From contig JABXKE010000002.1 in assembly GCA_013540595.1 (NCBI GenBank), forward strand, positions 868,050-932,049: a DNA stretch of 64,000 nt, written 5' to 3'. Within the stretch, counting starts at the first letter, position 1; each line of letters opens with the position of its first letter. The notes below the pieces were generated by a model, which was not told the origin of the DNA, made no database searches, and saw nothing but the letters and a program-made list of their open reading frames with translations. Source of the DNA: Pyrodictium sp. (lineage in GTDB: Archaea; Thermoproteota; Thermoprotei_A; Sulfolobales; Pyrodictiaceae). The position numbers were made by a program, and so were the translations under genes. This document shows, one piece after another, positions 47,421 to 55,171 of the stretch.

Positions 47421-47618
47421 TTGAAGAGGTCCAAGGTGCTGATTCCGCAGCCTCGCAGCAGGTTCCTTCTGGTCAAGTGTACGGTATGTGGCAACGAACA
47501 AGTGGTGTTCAGCCACGCGACATTCCCGGCCCGTTGCCTAGTATGCGGTAACCCGCTTGTAGAGCCTACGGGAGGTAAGGCCAAGATAGTTGGTCAGCTG
47601 GTGCGCGTTCTAGGCTAG
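47421..47618 (+). CDS. rps27e: Ribosomal protein S27e
   Basis: 65 residues: start [23 protein letters not shown] and [20 protein letters not shown], a single zinc ribbon. Small-subunit protein. The start is TTG 47421, two bases after the L44e stop. L44e-S27e-aIF2alpha-Nop10 is a conserved archaeal operon. Confidence 0.95.
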   Translation: MKRSKVLIPQPRSRFLLVKCTVCGNEQVVFSHATFPARCLVCGNPLVEPTGGKAKIVGQLVRVLG

Positions 47619-47620
47619 AT

Positions 47621-47654
47621 CGGCGTTGTTTAGAGCTAGAAACAGCAGACGCCG
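47621..47654 (+). other. Hairpin directly after the S27e stop
   Basis: CGGCGT-TGTTT (47621-47631) can pair with AAACA (47640-47644) and ACGCCG (47649-47654) around an 8-base loop, with a 4-base bulge GCAG. It starts two bases after the S27e stop, inside an operon that normally continues into aIF2-alpha. It could be an RNA processing or attenuation element. Confidence 0.4.
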
Positions 47655-47810
47655 ACTCGCCGCGTTCTCGAAATTCTTTCTCTGCCGGCCCCGAATGGCT
47701 GAAGGGCTTCTACGCATCACCCCTTGGAACAAACGTTCTGGCTACGCATCTGTAACCCAAACATAATTTACCCAACTGCAAATGGTAAGGTGCAAAGTAG
47801 GGGAGAAGCC

Positions 47811-48617
47811 GTGTCGATCCCGCAGAGGAAAGAGCTACCGGACGTGGGCGAGCTCGTAGTAGGTACCGTTAGGGAGGTCTACGATTACGGTGCGTACCTC
47901 ACCCTTGACGAGTACGGAGGATTAGAGGCGTACCTGCCTTGGAGCGAGGTGGCGTCTAGATGGGTCCGCAGCATCCACGATGTTGTGAAAGTTGGCCACA
48001 AGATTGTAGTGAAGGTGATACGTGTTAATAAAAAGACAAAGGAGGTCGATGTTTCTCTAAAAAGAGTTACAGAAAATGAAAGAAAAAGGAAGATGATAGA
48101 GTGGAAGAGAGCTCAGAAGGCTTACAAGATTCTTGAGCTTGTTTCTGAGAAGAGTGGCGTAGATCTCCAGGAACTTGTGAGGAATGTTGCTGAGCCACTT
48201 GTAGAAAGGTACGGAGAACTTATGGCGGCCTTCGAGGAAGCGGCCATTAGGGGCGAGGAAGTCTTTAGGGAAATCAATGCTGATGAGAAGCTGCTTTCAA
48301 CTCTCCTCGAGGAGATACGTCGTCATATAGAGGTTAAGCGTGTGAGAATTTCTGGGATCATTACAGCTAGGTCGTACGCTGGTGACGGCGTCTCTCGTGT
48401 AAGGAAGATCCTGGAAACGGTCAAGCAAGTCCTAACGAAGAGTCAGGGTGTCGTTGGGGTTAAGCTCTACACTGTAGGAGCGCCCAGGTACAAGCTGGAG
48501 GTCGAAGCCCACGATTATCAGACTCTGGAAAAAGCTATCGAGACCGCCATCAAGGCGGGCGAAGAGGCAGCTCGCGAACTCGGAGTTACATTCAACTTTG
48601 AGAGGGAAAAGCGCTAG
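47811..48617 (+). CDS. eif2a: Translation initiation factor aIF2 alpha subunit
   Basis: About 268 residues from GTG 47811, just after GGGGAGAAGCC. An N-terminal S1 domain (ELVVGTVREVYDYGAYLTLDEYGGLEAYLPWSEVA), a helical middle and a C-terminal alpha/beta domain (RYKLEVEAHDYQTLEKAIE). The longer open frame from 47724 adds residues the family lacks. aIF2 brings initiator tRNA to the ribosome. No kinase-target Ser in the eukaryotic context is needed. Nop10 follows 22 bases later. Confidence 0.94.
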   Translation: MSIPQRKELPDVGELVVGTVREVYDYGAYLTLDEYGGLEAYLPWSEVASRWVRSIHDVVKVGHKIVVKVIRVNKKTKEVDVSLKRVTENERKRKMIEWKRAQKAYKILELVSEKSGVDLQELVRNVAEPLVERYGELMAAFEEAAIRGEEVFREINADEKLLSTLLEEIRRHIEVKRVRISGIITARSYAGDGVSRVRKILETVKQVLTKSQGVVGVKLYTVGAPRYKLEVEAHDYQTLEKAIETAIKAGEEAARELGVTFNFEREKR

Positions 48618-48639
48618 AAGCTTGTAGGAGGGGGTTAGC

Positions 48640-48825
48640 GTGCGCTGGCTTCTTAGAAAGTGTACAGTATGCGGAAGGTACACTCTGAGGGAGGACCGTT
48701 GCCCCCTCTGCGGCGGTAGGGTTGTTGTGCCGCATCCTCCGAGATTCTCGCCGGAGGATAAGTATGTGGCGTACAGATATACTATGAAGAAGCTAGCCGG
48801 ACTACTGGAGGGAGGTGGCGGCTAG
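48640..48825 (+). CDS. nop10: H/ACA RNP protein Nop10
   Basis: 61 residues: LLRKCTVCGRYTLREDRCPLCGGRVVVPHPPRFSPEDKY, a zinc ribbon plus the conserved PHPPRFSPEDKY tail that contacts Cbf5. It is part of archaeal H/ACA pseudouridylation particles. It starts at GTG 48640 after AGGAGGGGG. It closes the L44e-S27e-aIF2alpha-Nop10 set, convergent with carS. Confidence 0.94.
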   Translation: MRWLLRKCTVCGRYTLREDRCPLCGGRVVVPHPPRFSPEDKYVAYRYTMKKLAGLLEGGGG

Positions 48826-48881
48826 GAGCGCTGTGTCTCAGAAGACGCTTTTCGAGATGGTGTTTTACTGTTGTACAGGAA

Positions 48882-49388
48882 CTACCACGGCACCGACTTA
48901 AGCCCAGCTTTATACGCAAGCTTGTTAGTGGCTAGATGGAGGCTAAAGACTATAGGAGCCATGATCAAGATGATGCGTGGATCCGGCTCTAGTCCAGCCC
49001 CATAGAGTAATGCCACGGCTCCCATGTAGAAATCTAGCTGGTCGACAACGGGGAGCTGGCTTCCCCGTGGGATGCCCAGCCTTCTCTTGAGGAAGGAGCC
49101 TGCAAAGTCGCCGAAAACGGCTCCAGCAGTCGATAGCAGCCCGCCAAGCAGCACAGAACCTTTGCAGAATATGGAGTAAACAAAAACAGCTACGACGCCT
49201 CCATAGAGTAGCGCCACGGCTGTGCCTTCTATGGTTTTGCCCTGGCCAAGCAGCGGTTTTCCATCTAGGAAGCGCCTGCCTCGATCCAGCGGCGTCCCCT
49301 TTCCTCCAAGAAGTACTGGAGCACCATTTGCAACTAAGGCTGGCAGCAACACGGCTACCGTCTCTAGCGGTGTCAGCAGTTTATCCAC
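48882..49388 (-). CDS. carS: CDP-archaeol synthase CarS
   Basis: 168 residues, a multi-helix membrane protein. LLPALVANGAPVLLGGKGTPLDRGRRFLDGKPLLGQGKTIEGT and GDFAGSFLKRRLGIPRGSQLPVVDQLDFYMGA match the CarS/DUF46 family. It makes CDP-archaeol from CTP and unsaturated archaetidic acid, a core step in archaeal membrane lipids. It overlaps the upstream RecA-type ATPase gene by 16 bases. The isoprenoid enzymes at 52-55 kb supply precursors of the same pathway. Confidence 0.92.
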   Translation of the reverse strand: MDKLLTPLETVAVLLPALVANGAPVLLGGKGTPLDRGRRFLDGKPLLGQGKTIEGTAVALLYGGVVAVFVYSIFCKGSVLLGGLLSTAGAVFGDFAGSFLKRRLGIPRGSQLPVVDQLDFYMGAVALLYGAGLEPDPRIILIMAPIVFSLHLATNKLAYKAGLKSVPW

Positions 49389-49975
49389 TTCACGCCACCC
49401 CTCTCAATGGTAAACGCGAACACGGCCTCCCTTGGTGCCTCCACGACGGCTCTCCTTTTGCTCTGGCCTTGTTCGCCTCGTTCCAAGCGGATGAGGTTGT
49501 TGACCCAAAATAAGAGATGCTTGTAGCCCCGTGGCCTAACGGCGCCGTCTTTAGGGTCAAAAGTCGGCTGTGAAGTTTCTATCACAGGGAGGCCGAACCG
49601 TTCTGATACTCTGTGTAAAACGGCCTGAGCAAAGAGCGTGATAGAGGTTGGAAGCTCGTCGACGTAAATGTACTCAGATATAGGGTCTATGACGATGAGG
49701 TTGAATCTGGGTAGATCTTGGCGAAGCACCACGTCCAGCAGGCTTTCTGCAGACACGAGCCTATACACTACAATGTTTTCCAGCTTTATCTCCATCATCT
49801 CCGCGCGCTCAACGGTGTGGTCTACATCGGTAGTGGCGTACAAGCAGGGGCCATCCAAGCAGAAGGTTTTTACGAACTCAAGTGCAAGCGTTGTTTTACC
49901 GGAGCCGGCCTCCCCGTAGAGGAGCGTTACAGCAGGCCATTTCAGTGTGCTAAGCAGCGCTGGACAAAGGGCCAA
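49373..49975 (-). CDS. RecA-superfamily ATPase (RadB/KaiC-like)
   Basis: 200 residues, a single RecA core: Walker A GEAGSGKTT near 21, FNLIVIDPISEYIYVDELP as Walker B, and a C-terminal VNNLIRLERGE segment. There is no second KaiC domain and no helix-hairpin-helix, so it resembles RadB/KaiC-like recombinase paralogues of crenarchaea. Role in recombination or repair is likely but unproven. It starts at TTG 49975, about nine bases from the divergent 49,984 gene, and overlaps carS. Confidence 0.7.
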   Translation of the reverse strand: MALCPALLSTLKWPAVTLLYGEAGSGKTTLALEFVKTFCLDGPCLYATTDVDHTVERAEMMEIKLENIVVYRLVSAESLLDVVLRQDLPRFNLIVIDPISEYIYVDELPTSITLFAQAVLHRVSERFGLPVIETSQPTFDPKDGAVRPRGYKHLLFWVNNLIRLERGEQGQSKRRAVVEAPREAVFAFTIERGGVKWINC

Positions 49976-49983
49976 TTCAGATC

Positions 49984-50691
49984 ATGCCCCCGGGTCAGAC
50001 CTTGCGTGAGGTTAACAAGGCCTATATTTGGACACTAGATAGAAACCTTACGTCTATCGTAGTACGAGCTCTCTCCCTGATAAACATCAAATATGAAATC
50101 CCATATAGAGTTGATTGCAACAATCTCAAGGAGCCAGGCATACTAATCGTTGAGGACAAGCTCTTAGGGAGCATAAGCGGCGCGTGTTCGGTCGGAGGAA
50201 CCGGAGGAACAGAAGTTGTTGTAGTAAGCCCTAAGCAGCCTATATTCTCAGCACTATCCGTTATTGCAGCGTACATGAAGCTACATGAGGCGGTTCTCGG
50301 TCTAGATACGAGTCCGGAGAGGCCAGCATACGCGCTGCTGGCGGACGGCATGGCTATAAATGCAGGTTATATCGAGTGGGGCGCACTAGGAGGGGTTATA
50401 AGAGAACTTTGCTCGTCTCTTAGAGCCTTTGACATGGCGGGGTCTATAGGGGTGGGCTATTCTAGCTGGATAGAGCGCGACACTCTCCTGGATAAGCTTC
50501 GCTCGATTCTGAATGGTGTGGATTGTAAAGGGAAGCTATCCATATACCTTGTAGATGAGCATAGGAGCAACTCCGAGCCCCTTTACGGAATTCACGGAAC
50601 GGACTTGCTAGAAAGCGAAGATATTTCGGCGGCTGCAATAGTAGCTCTTAGGACTAGAAGTAGGCGCTCTAGGCTGGTTATGGCGCTCTGA
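49984..50691 (+). CDS. Unknown protein, divergent from the RecA-like ATPase
   Basis: 235 residues with alternating strands and helices; GACSVGGTGGTEVVVVSPKQPIF contains a Gly-rich turn and ALLADGMAINAGYIEWGALGGVIREL a hydrophobic core. No family is recognised. The start ATG 49984 is only about nine bases from the divergent ATPase start. It is followed 11 bases later by the polynucleotide kinase gene, so the pair may be cotranscribed. Function unknown. Confidence 0.55.
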   Translation: MPPGQTLREVNKAYIWTLDRNLTSIVVRALSLINIKYEIPYRVDCNNLKEPGILIVEDKLLGSISGACSVGGTGGTEVVVVSPKQPIFSALSVIAAYMKLHEAVLGLDTSPERPAYALLADGMAINAGYIEWGALGGVIRELCSSLRAFDMAGSIGVGYSSWIERDTLLDKLRSILNGVDCKGKLSIYLVDEHRSNSEPLYGIHGTDLLESEDISAAAIVALRTRSRRSRLVMAL

Positions 50692-50702
50692 GGATCTAAG
50701 CC

Positions 50703-52022
50703 ATGTATGGGCTACGCATGGCAGCTAGCCAGACAAGGGCTTTTCTGCATTTGAGTGAAGGCGCTATCTTGCGTGTCCAGGGCCCTATGCGGGTAAGTGT
50801 CTCAGAGGGGCAAATACTGATACTTGGTGCCATCTACCCACGTGGTTCCGAGCTTCGCATCGCTAGGTATAGAACCTATGGGCTAAAGGCTCTGGTTGAC
50901 AGCAAGCTGGAAATCTATATGGAAGAGGGCGCATCCGTTGAGGCGCCTCAACGGGATGAAGAGCCCCTTGACATGTGGATTTACAGCGTAGACCATGATA
51001 TCAGAAGGGGGTGCCGTACATTTGTTATTCTCGGCCCCACTGATAGCGGCAAGTCTAGTCTTGCGTCGCTGATAGCTAACCGTGCTCTGCTTAGGAATCT
51101 CCGTGTCGGTGTAGTTGATGGAGATGTGGGGCAGGCGGATGTCGGACCTCCGGGCTGTGTGTCGGCAGCGGTCATAAGCAACACGGTACTATGGCTTAGG
51201 GAGGCTGTCCCAAGGTACATGAAGTTCATTGGCGACACTACTCCCCAGCACCGGGAGTCGGCAGTAGTGGCGGCCATAGTAGAGCTTCTTGCGAAGCTTA
51301 GGCTTAGGGATAATATTGACGTGGCAGTGGTAAATACCGACGGATGGGTTCGGGGAGAAGCTGCTATACGGCACAAGTTGGATGTGGTGAACTACGTCGA
51401 GCCTGACTCCGTGATCATCTTAGGTGATGAGAGGCTTTACAGGATCTTTGAGGTCGAGTTTAGGCACCTGCCTTGCGGCGTGAAGCTCCTACCTTCGCCG
51501 AGGATTAGAAGACAACGCACAAGGGAGGAAAGACGACTGCTGCGCTCAGAAAGGTACAGGACGTTTCTCGCTGGCAGCGACCGTAGGAGGTTGAATATGA
51601 GGGAGATAGCAGTACAGAATAGCTGTCTGCTTGGGGGCCTCCAGTTAGATAGAGCTGTCGTGGAGAGGCTGAGCAGGATCCTAGGGGTTGACGTTCTTCT
51701 TGCTGTGGATAGTGGTGATGTTGTTCGTGTTGCCGTGTCATCTGATGTGGATGCTTCCAGATTGGATGTTGCCGAGGCAGTTGTTGGTAAGAAGGTGGAG
51801 ATAGTGGATGTAAGGGATGCTGAGAACCTTATCGTAGGGGTCATTGGGCATGGGGGGCAGTTGTGCGGTATTGGGGTAATAAGGCATGTTGACTTAAGAA
51901 CACTGACTATCGAGGTTGAAACCCCCTGCAGCGAAGAGATTCGAGGGGTTGTGTTGGGCAGGATCAAAATTAGCGAGAACATGGATGCAGAATACGGCAG
52001 GGTGAGACATTGCGTTCTGTAG
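50703..52022 (+). CDS. Polynucleotide 5'-hydroxyl kinase (Clp1/Grc3 family)
   Basis: 439 residues. A P-loop GPTDSGKSSLA near 111 and GVVDGDVGQADVGPPGC near 140 are diagnostic of the Clp1/Nol9-Grc3 kinases, flanked by an N-terminal beta domain and a C-terminal beta domain. Archaeal members phosphorylate the 5' end of RNA or DNA and may act in tRNA splicing/repair or rRNA processing; tRNA introns occur in this window. ATG 50703 is used; ATG 50718 is possible. It overlaps the UbiD-family gene by 13 bases. Confidence 0.85.
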   Translation: MYGLRMAASQTRAFLHLSEGAILRVQGPMRVSVSEGQILILGAIYPRGSELRIARYRTYGLKALVDSKLEIYMEEGASVEAPQRDEEPLDMWIYSVDHDIRRGCRTFVILGPTDSGKSSLASLIANRALLRNLRVGVVDGDVGQADVGPPGCVSAAVISNTVLWLREAVPRYMKFIGDTTPQHRESAVVAAIVELLAKLRLRDNIDVAVVNTDGWVRGEAAIRHKLDVVNYVEPDSVIILGDERLYRIFEVEFRHLPCGVKLLPSPRIRRQRTREERRLLRSERYRTFLAGSDRRRLNMREIAVQNSCLLGGLQLDRAVVERLSRILGVDVLLAVDSGDVVRVAVSSDVDASRLDVAEAVVGKKVEIVDVRDAENLIVGVIGHGGQLCGIGVIRHVDLRTLTIEVETPCSEEIRGVVLGRIKISENMDAEYGRVRHCVL

Positions 52023-53308
52023 ACGGCTCGCTCGGCGGCTATCTTGACTTTATGCGTGAGAAGGGTATCGAGGTGAAGCTGGAGCAGGGTGTTTACAGCG
52101 AGTACTATGAAGCTGCTAAAGTGATTAAGCGCTACGATGGTGTCTCCCCGGTTATGTTTAGGGTTAAAGGTTATGCTTGTTGCCAGTTTGTGTCGAATCT
52201 CTACGCTACCAGGAGGCACGTTTACCTCTCAGTTGATGCCAGAGACGATGTTGAATTTTACCAGCTGCTTAACGGGCTCAAGCCGGAGGATTTTGAATAT
52301 GGAAGGTTTTCTGATTACTTTGAGTATCTTGGTAGTGGCGTTCAACTTCTTCCAGCGTTGAAGTTCTACTCTGAGGATGGCGGCCTCTACGTAACAGCGT
52401 CTCTTTTTGTTGCGTGTACGGGAGAAGGCGGGATATGCAACGCGTCGATACACCGTATAATGGTCTCAAGCGATAGGCGTTATGCTGCCGTTAGGGTAGT
52501 CCCGAGGCACCTCTACACGATGCTTACAAGCTCTGGGGGGTCGCTTCCGGTAGCAGTGGTTATCGGTGTTGATCCACGGGTGCTTCTTGCCTCGGCAATG
52601 AGTCCACCTTACGGTGTGTTCGAACTTAAGTTGGCAGCTGGCCTCTTGAAGGGTAGGCTTAAGGTCTGCAAAACGCCAAAGTACGGCCTCCCTGTTCCCT
52701 GCGGTGCATCGATGGTGGTTGAAGGCAGGCTAGGCCCGGAGCGTGCCCGTGAAGGGCCCTTTACAGATCTGCTAGATCTTTACGATACCGTGAGGGAGGA
52801 GCCCGTTCTCCACGTTGAGAATGTGTGGATCAATAAGGCTGGTGAGCCTCTTATCCACGTTATTCTGCCCGGAGGAATGGAGCATAAGCTTCTGATGGGG
52901 CTTCCTCGCGAAGGTGCAATATATGAAGCGGTCTCGAAGGCTGTGCCGAAAGTCGTCAAGGTGAGGCTTACTCCTAGCGGAGGCATGTGGCTTCACGCCG
53001 TAATATCCATAGAGAAGCTCCACGATGGTGATGGAAAGACTGCGGCCATGGCGGCGCTTGCTGCGCATCCGAGCCTGAAGCACGTTGTTGTGGTCGACGG
53101 CGACATTGATCCTGACGATCCCTACCAAGTAGAGTGGGCCATAGCGACGAGGTTCCAAGCTGATAGAGGCCTCGTAGTGATACCATATGCGCGTGGATCT
53201 ACCTTGGACCCCAGTTCACGGGATGGACTAACATACAAAGTCATCGTGGATGCAACGGCGCCTCTAAGTGAGCGCAGGAGGTATGTAAAGCCGACTATAG
53301 GCTCCTAA
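52010..53308 (+). CDS. UbiD-family decarboxylase, likely trans-anhydromevalonate 5-phosphate decarboxylase
   Basis: 432 residues. UbiD family by ICNASIHRIMVSSDRRYAAVRVVPRHLYTM (prenyl-FMN region), PVAVVIGVDPRVLLASAMS, and a later GASMVVEGRLGPERAREGPFTD acidic segment. In archaea with the modified mevalonate pathway a UbiD homologue decarboxylates trans-anhydromevalonate 5-phosphate to isopentenyl phosphate. The two dehydratase subunits of that pathway follow directly (53,339 and 54,566), which strongly supports this role over ubiquinone synthesis. A UbiX/prenyl-FMN maker is not in the window. Confidence 0.82.
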   Translation: MRSVDGSLGGYLDFMREKGIEVKLEQGVYSEYYEAAKVIKRYDGVSPVMFRVKGYACCQFVSNLYATRRHVYLSVDARDDVEFYQLLNGLKPEDFEYGRFSDYFEYLGSGVQLLPALKFYSEDGGLYVTASLFVACTGEGGICNASIHRIMVSSDRRYAAVRVVPRHLYTMLTSSGGSLPVAVVIGVDPRVLLASAMSPPYGVFELKLAAGLLKGRLKVCKTPKYGLPVPCGASMVVEGRLGPERAREGPFTDLLDLYDTVREEPVLHVENVWINKAGEPLIHVILPGGMEHKLLMGLPREGAIYEAVSKAVPKVVKVRLTPSGGMWLHAVISIEKLHDGDGKTAAMAALAAHPSLKHVVVVDGDIDPDDPYQVEWAIATRFQADRGLVVIPYARGSTLDPSSRDGLTYKVIVDATAPLSERRRYVKPTIGS

Positions 53309-53338
53309 GCGTCTTAAGAGTCACAGAGGTGCACTGTA

Positions 53339-54538
53339 GTGTTCTTGACAAAGGAGGAAGAGAGGGTACTATCTGGCTACGAGGGTGAAGCGAAGAGGCT
53401 GGCGATGGAGCTGGTAGTACGTGTTGGCGAAGCTCTCGGGGCTCCTCGGTTGGTGAAGGTATCTCATGCCCACGTTAGCGGGATCTCTTACGACAATATT
53501 GGCGAGGAGGGTCTTCAATTTATTCGAGAACTTGTTGAGCTTAAGGCTAGAGTCTCGGTCTTCTCTACGTTTAACCCTGCAGGCGTGCCTTTGGAGCTAG
53601 ATGAGCCGTATAACCCGCTCAAGAGCGATCCGCACTTTGTCAGCAAGCAGCTAGAGATAGTAGCGGCTCTTGAGAAGATGGGGTTTGTGTACAGCGCTAC
53701 GTGTACTCCCTACGAGCTGCGTCCCCCAAAGCCAGGCGAGCACCTAGCGTGGGGAGAGTCGAGCGCTGTAGCTGTTGCAAACACGCTCTACGGTGCCAAG
53801 ACCAATCGTGAGGGTGGGCCTATAGCGCTGGCAGCGGCGATTGTTGGCAGAACCTACTACTGGGGCCTCCACGTTCCCGAAAACCGTAGAGCAAACAGCA
53901 TGGTCGTCGTCTATACAAATGGTGGTCCCCTTGACGAGCTTTATGCTGGCTTGCTGGGATATCTTGTGGGCGAGGCACTATCGGATACTGTGCCATACGT
54001 CAGGGCGAGGTTTAGAGGCAAAAAGAGCATCATAAGTTTGTGTGCAGCTTCTGCAGCCTCCGGCAATATCGGCATGTGCATTGTGGAGAAGGTGAGCCCC
54101 GATGACAGAGGTCCTCCTCTCCATCCTGTGGAAAAGCTCACTCTTGAAATGAAGGATTTAGAGAGGAAGCGGGAAGAGATCTCGACGGCGTCCCTCGACG
54201 AGGCGGAGCTGTTCTTCACGGGCTGCCCTCATCACGGCGTTGGCTACGTGTACGAGATATTGGACTACATGTCTTCCAAGGGCTACAGCAGGCTAACGAG
54301 GCCTATGTGGATAGCAGTTCGCGCTGATCAGAGGGAGGTGAGAGAGCTGGCTAGAAGGCTGGCTGAGAAGAACATATTCCTGCTCCCAGGCACGTGTCTC
54401 GTTGTATCAAGGTTCCAAAGGCTCGCCTCAGCCATAGCTACCGACTCGCTAAAGTCGGCCTTCTACTTGCCAAGAAGGCATGGTGTCCGGGTAGCGCTTT
54501 CCACGGCAAAAGCTTTCGTAGACAGCTATGGTGTATAG
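53339..54538 (+). CDS. Phosphomevalonate dehydratase large subunit (aconitase X catalytic)
   Basis: 399 residues, aconitase-X large subunit: KVSHAHVSGISYDNIGEEGLQFI near 40-62, FSTFNPAGVP, CTPYELRPPKPGEHLAWGESSAVAVANTLYGAKTNREGGP and FFTGCPHHGVGYV. Cys122 and the Cys of TGCPH are candidates for the iron-sulfur cluster. It dehydrates mevalonate 5-phosphate to trans-anhydromevalonate 5-phosphate in the archaeal mevalonate pathway. It starts at GTG 53339. The small subunit starts about 28 bases after the stop. Confidence 0.9.
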   Translation: MFLTKEEERVLSGYEGEAKRLAMELVVRVGEALGAPRLVKVSHAHVSGISYDNIGEEGLQFIRELVELKARVSVFSTFNPAGVPLELDEPYNPLKSDPHFVSKQLEIVAALEKMGFVYSATCTPYELRPPKPGEHLAWGESSAVAVANTLYGAKTNREGGPIALAAAIVGRTYYWGLHVPENRRANSMVVVYTNGGPLDELYAGLLGYLVGEALSDTVPYVRARFRGKKSIISLCAASAASGNIGMCIVEKVSPDDRGPPLHPVEKLTLEMKDLERKREEISTASLDEAELFFTGCPHHGVGYVYEILDYMSSKGYSRLTRPMWIAVRADQREVRELARRLAEKNIFLLPGTCLVVSRFQRLASAIATDSLKSAFYLPRRHGVRVALSTAKAFVDSYGV

Positions 54539-54565
54539 GTCTTGGTTCGAGGGGTAGATGCTGTT

Positions 54566-54961
54566 ATGCGCGCCTATCTCCTAAGAGGCCATGTTGACGG
54601 GGAGGCAGAGGGCGAGCTTGTGGTGATTCAGGGAAGGCTATCATTCTATGGCGAAGTAGACCGGGAAACGGGTTGCTTAAATGATGGGCGATGTTTGGGA
54701 GGGAAAATACTTGTAGCCGAAGGTAGCCGTGGAAGCACAGTCGGATCATACATTATCTATGGGCTGGCAAGGCGTGGAAAGGGGCCGTCAGGAATTGTTG
54801 TTGCACAGCCTGATCCGATACTTGTGGCTGGGGCTGTCATGGGCGCTGTGCCTCTGGCGAGTGGTCTTCCAAAAGACGCGCTCAGAGAGCTGAGAGACGG
54901 GTGCAGGGCATCTCTGGCGGTCAGATCGCCCGAGGCAATCTTGCGTGTAAAATGTGGATAG
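54566..54961 (+). CDS. Phosphomevalonate dehydratase small subunit (aconitase X swivel)
   Basis: About 131 residues. Motifs LSFYGEVDRETGCLNDG and ILVAEGSRGSTVGSYIIYGL match the aconitase-X swivel domain; the GSRGST turn contacts the substrate. It completes the dehydratase with the large subunit. ATG 54566 follows GAGGGG; TTG 54542 is in frame and would start almost at the large-subunit stop. A tRNA-Leu gene follows on the other strand. Confidence 0.88.
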   Translation: MRAYLLRGHVDGEAEGELVVIQGRLSFYGEVDRETGCLNDGRCLGGKILVAEGSRGSTVGSYIIYGLARRGKGPSGIVVAQPDPILVAGAVMGAVPLASGLPKDALRELRDGCRASLAVRSPEAILRVKCG

Positions 54962-54992
54962 GAGGACAGCTTGGCAGTGAATGTAGGATGAG

Positions 54993-55080
54993 TGGTGCGG
55001 GGGGTGGGATTTGAACCCACGCAGGCCTACGCCAGCGGGTCCTGAGCCCGCCCCCTTTGACCTGGCTCGGGCACCCCCGC
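54993..55080 (-). tRNA. tRNA-Leu (CAG), long variable arm, CCA encoded
   Basis: Leftward from 55080: acceptor GCGGGGG/CCCCCGC; anticodon stem GCGGG/CCCGC with loop CTCAGGA, anticodon CAG; a class II variable arm (TGGCGTAGGCCTGC region); T arm GTGGG-TTCAAAT-CCCAC. Discriminator A is followed by CCA. No intron. Confidence 0.94.
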
Positions 55081-55171
55081 ACCAATTCGGGGTAGTAAGC
55101 TATAGCCCGGGGGCCTATCAACTTTATTCCCTTCCAGACCACATGCAAGCTGCTTTGGTGCGGGGGAGCCT

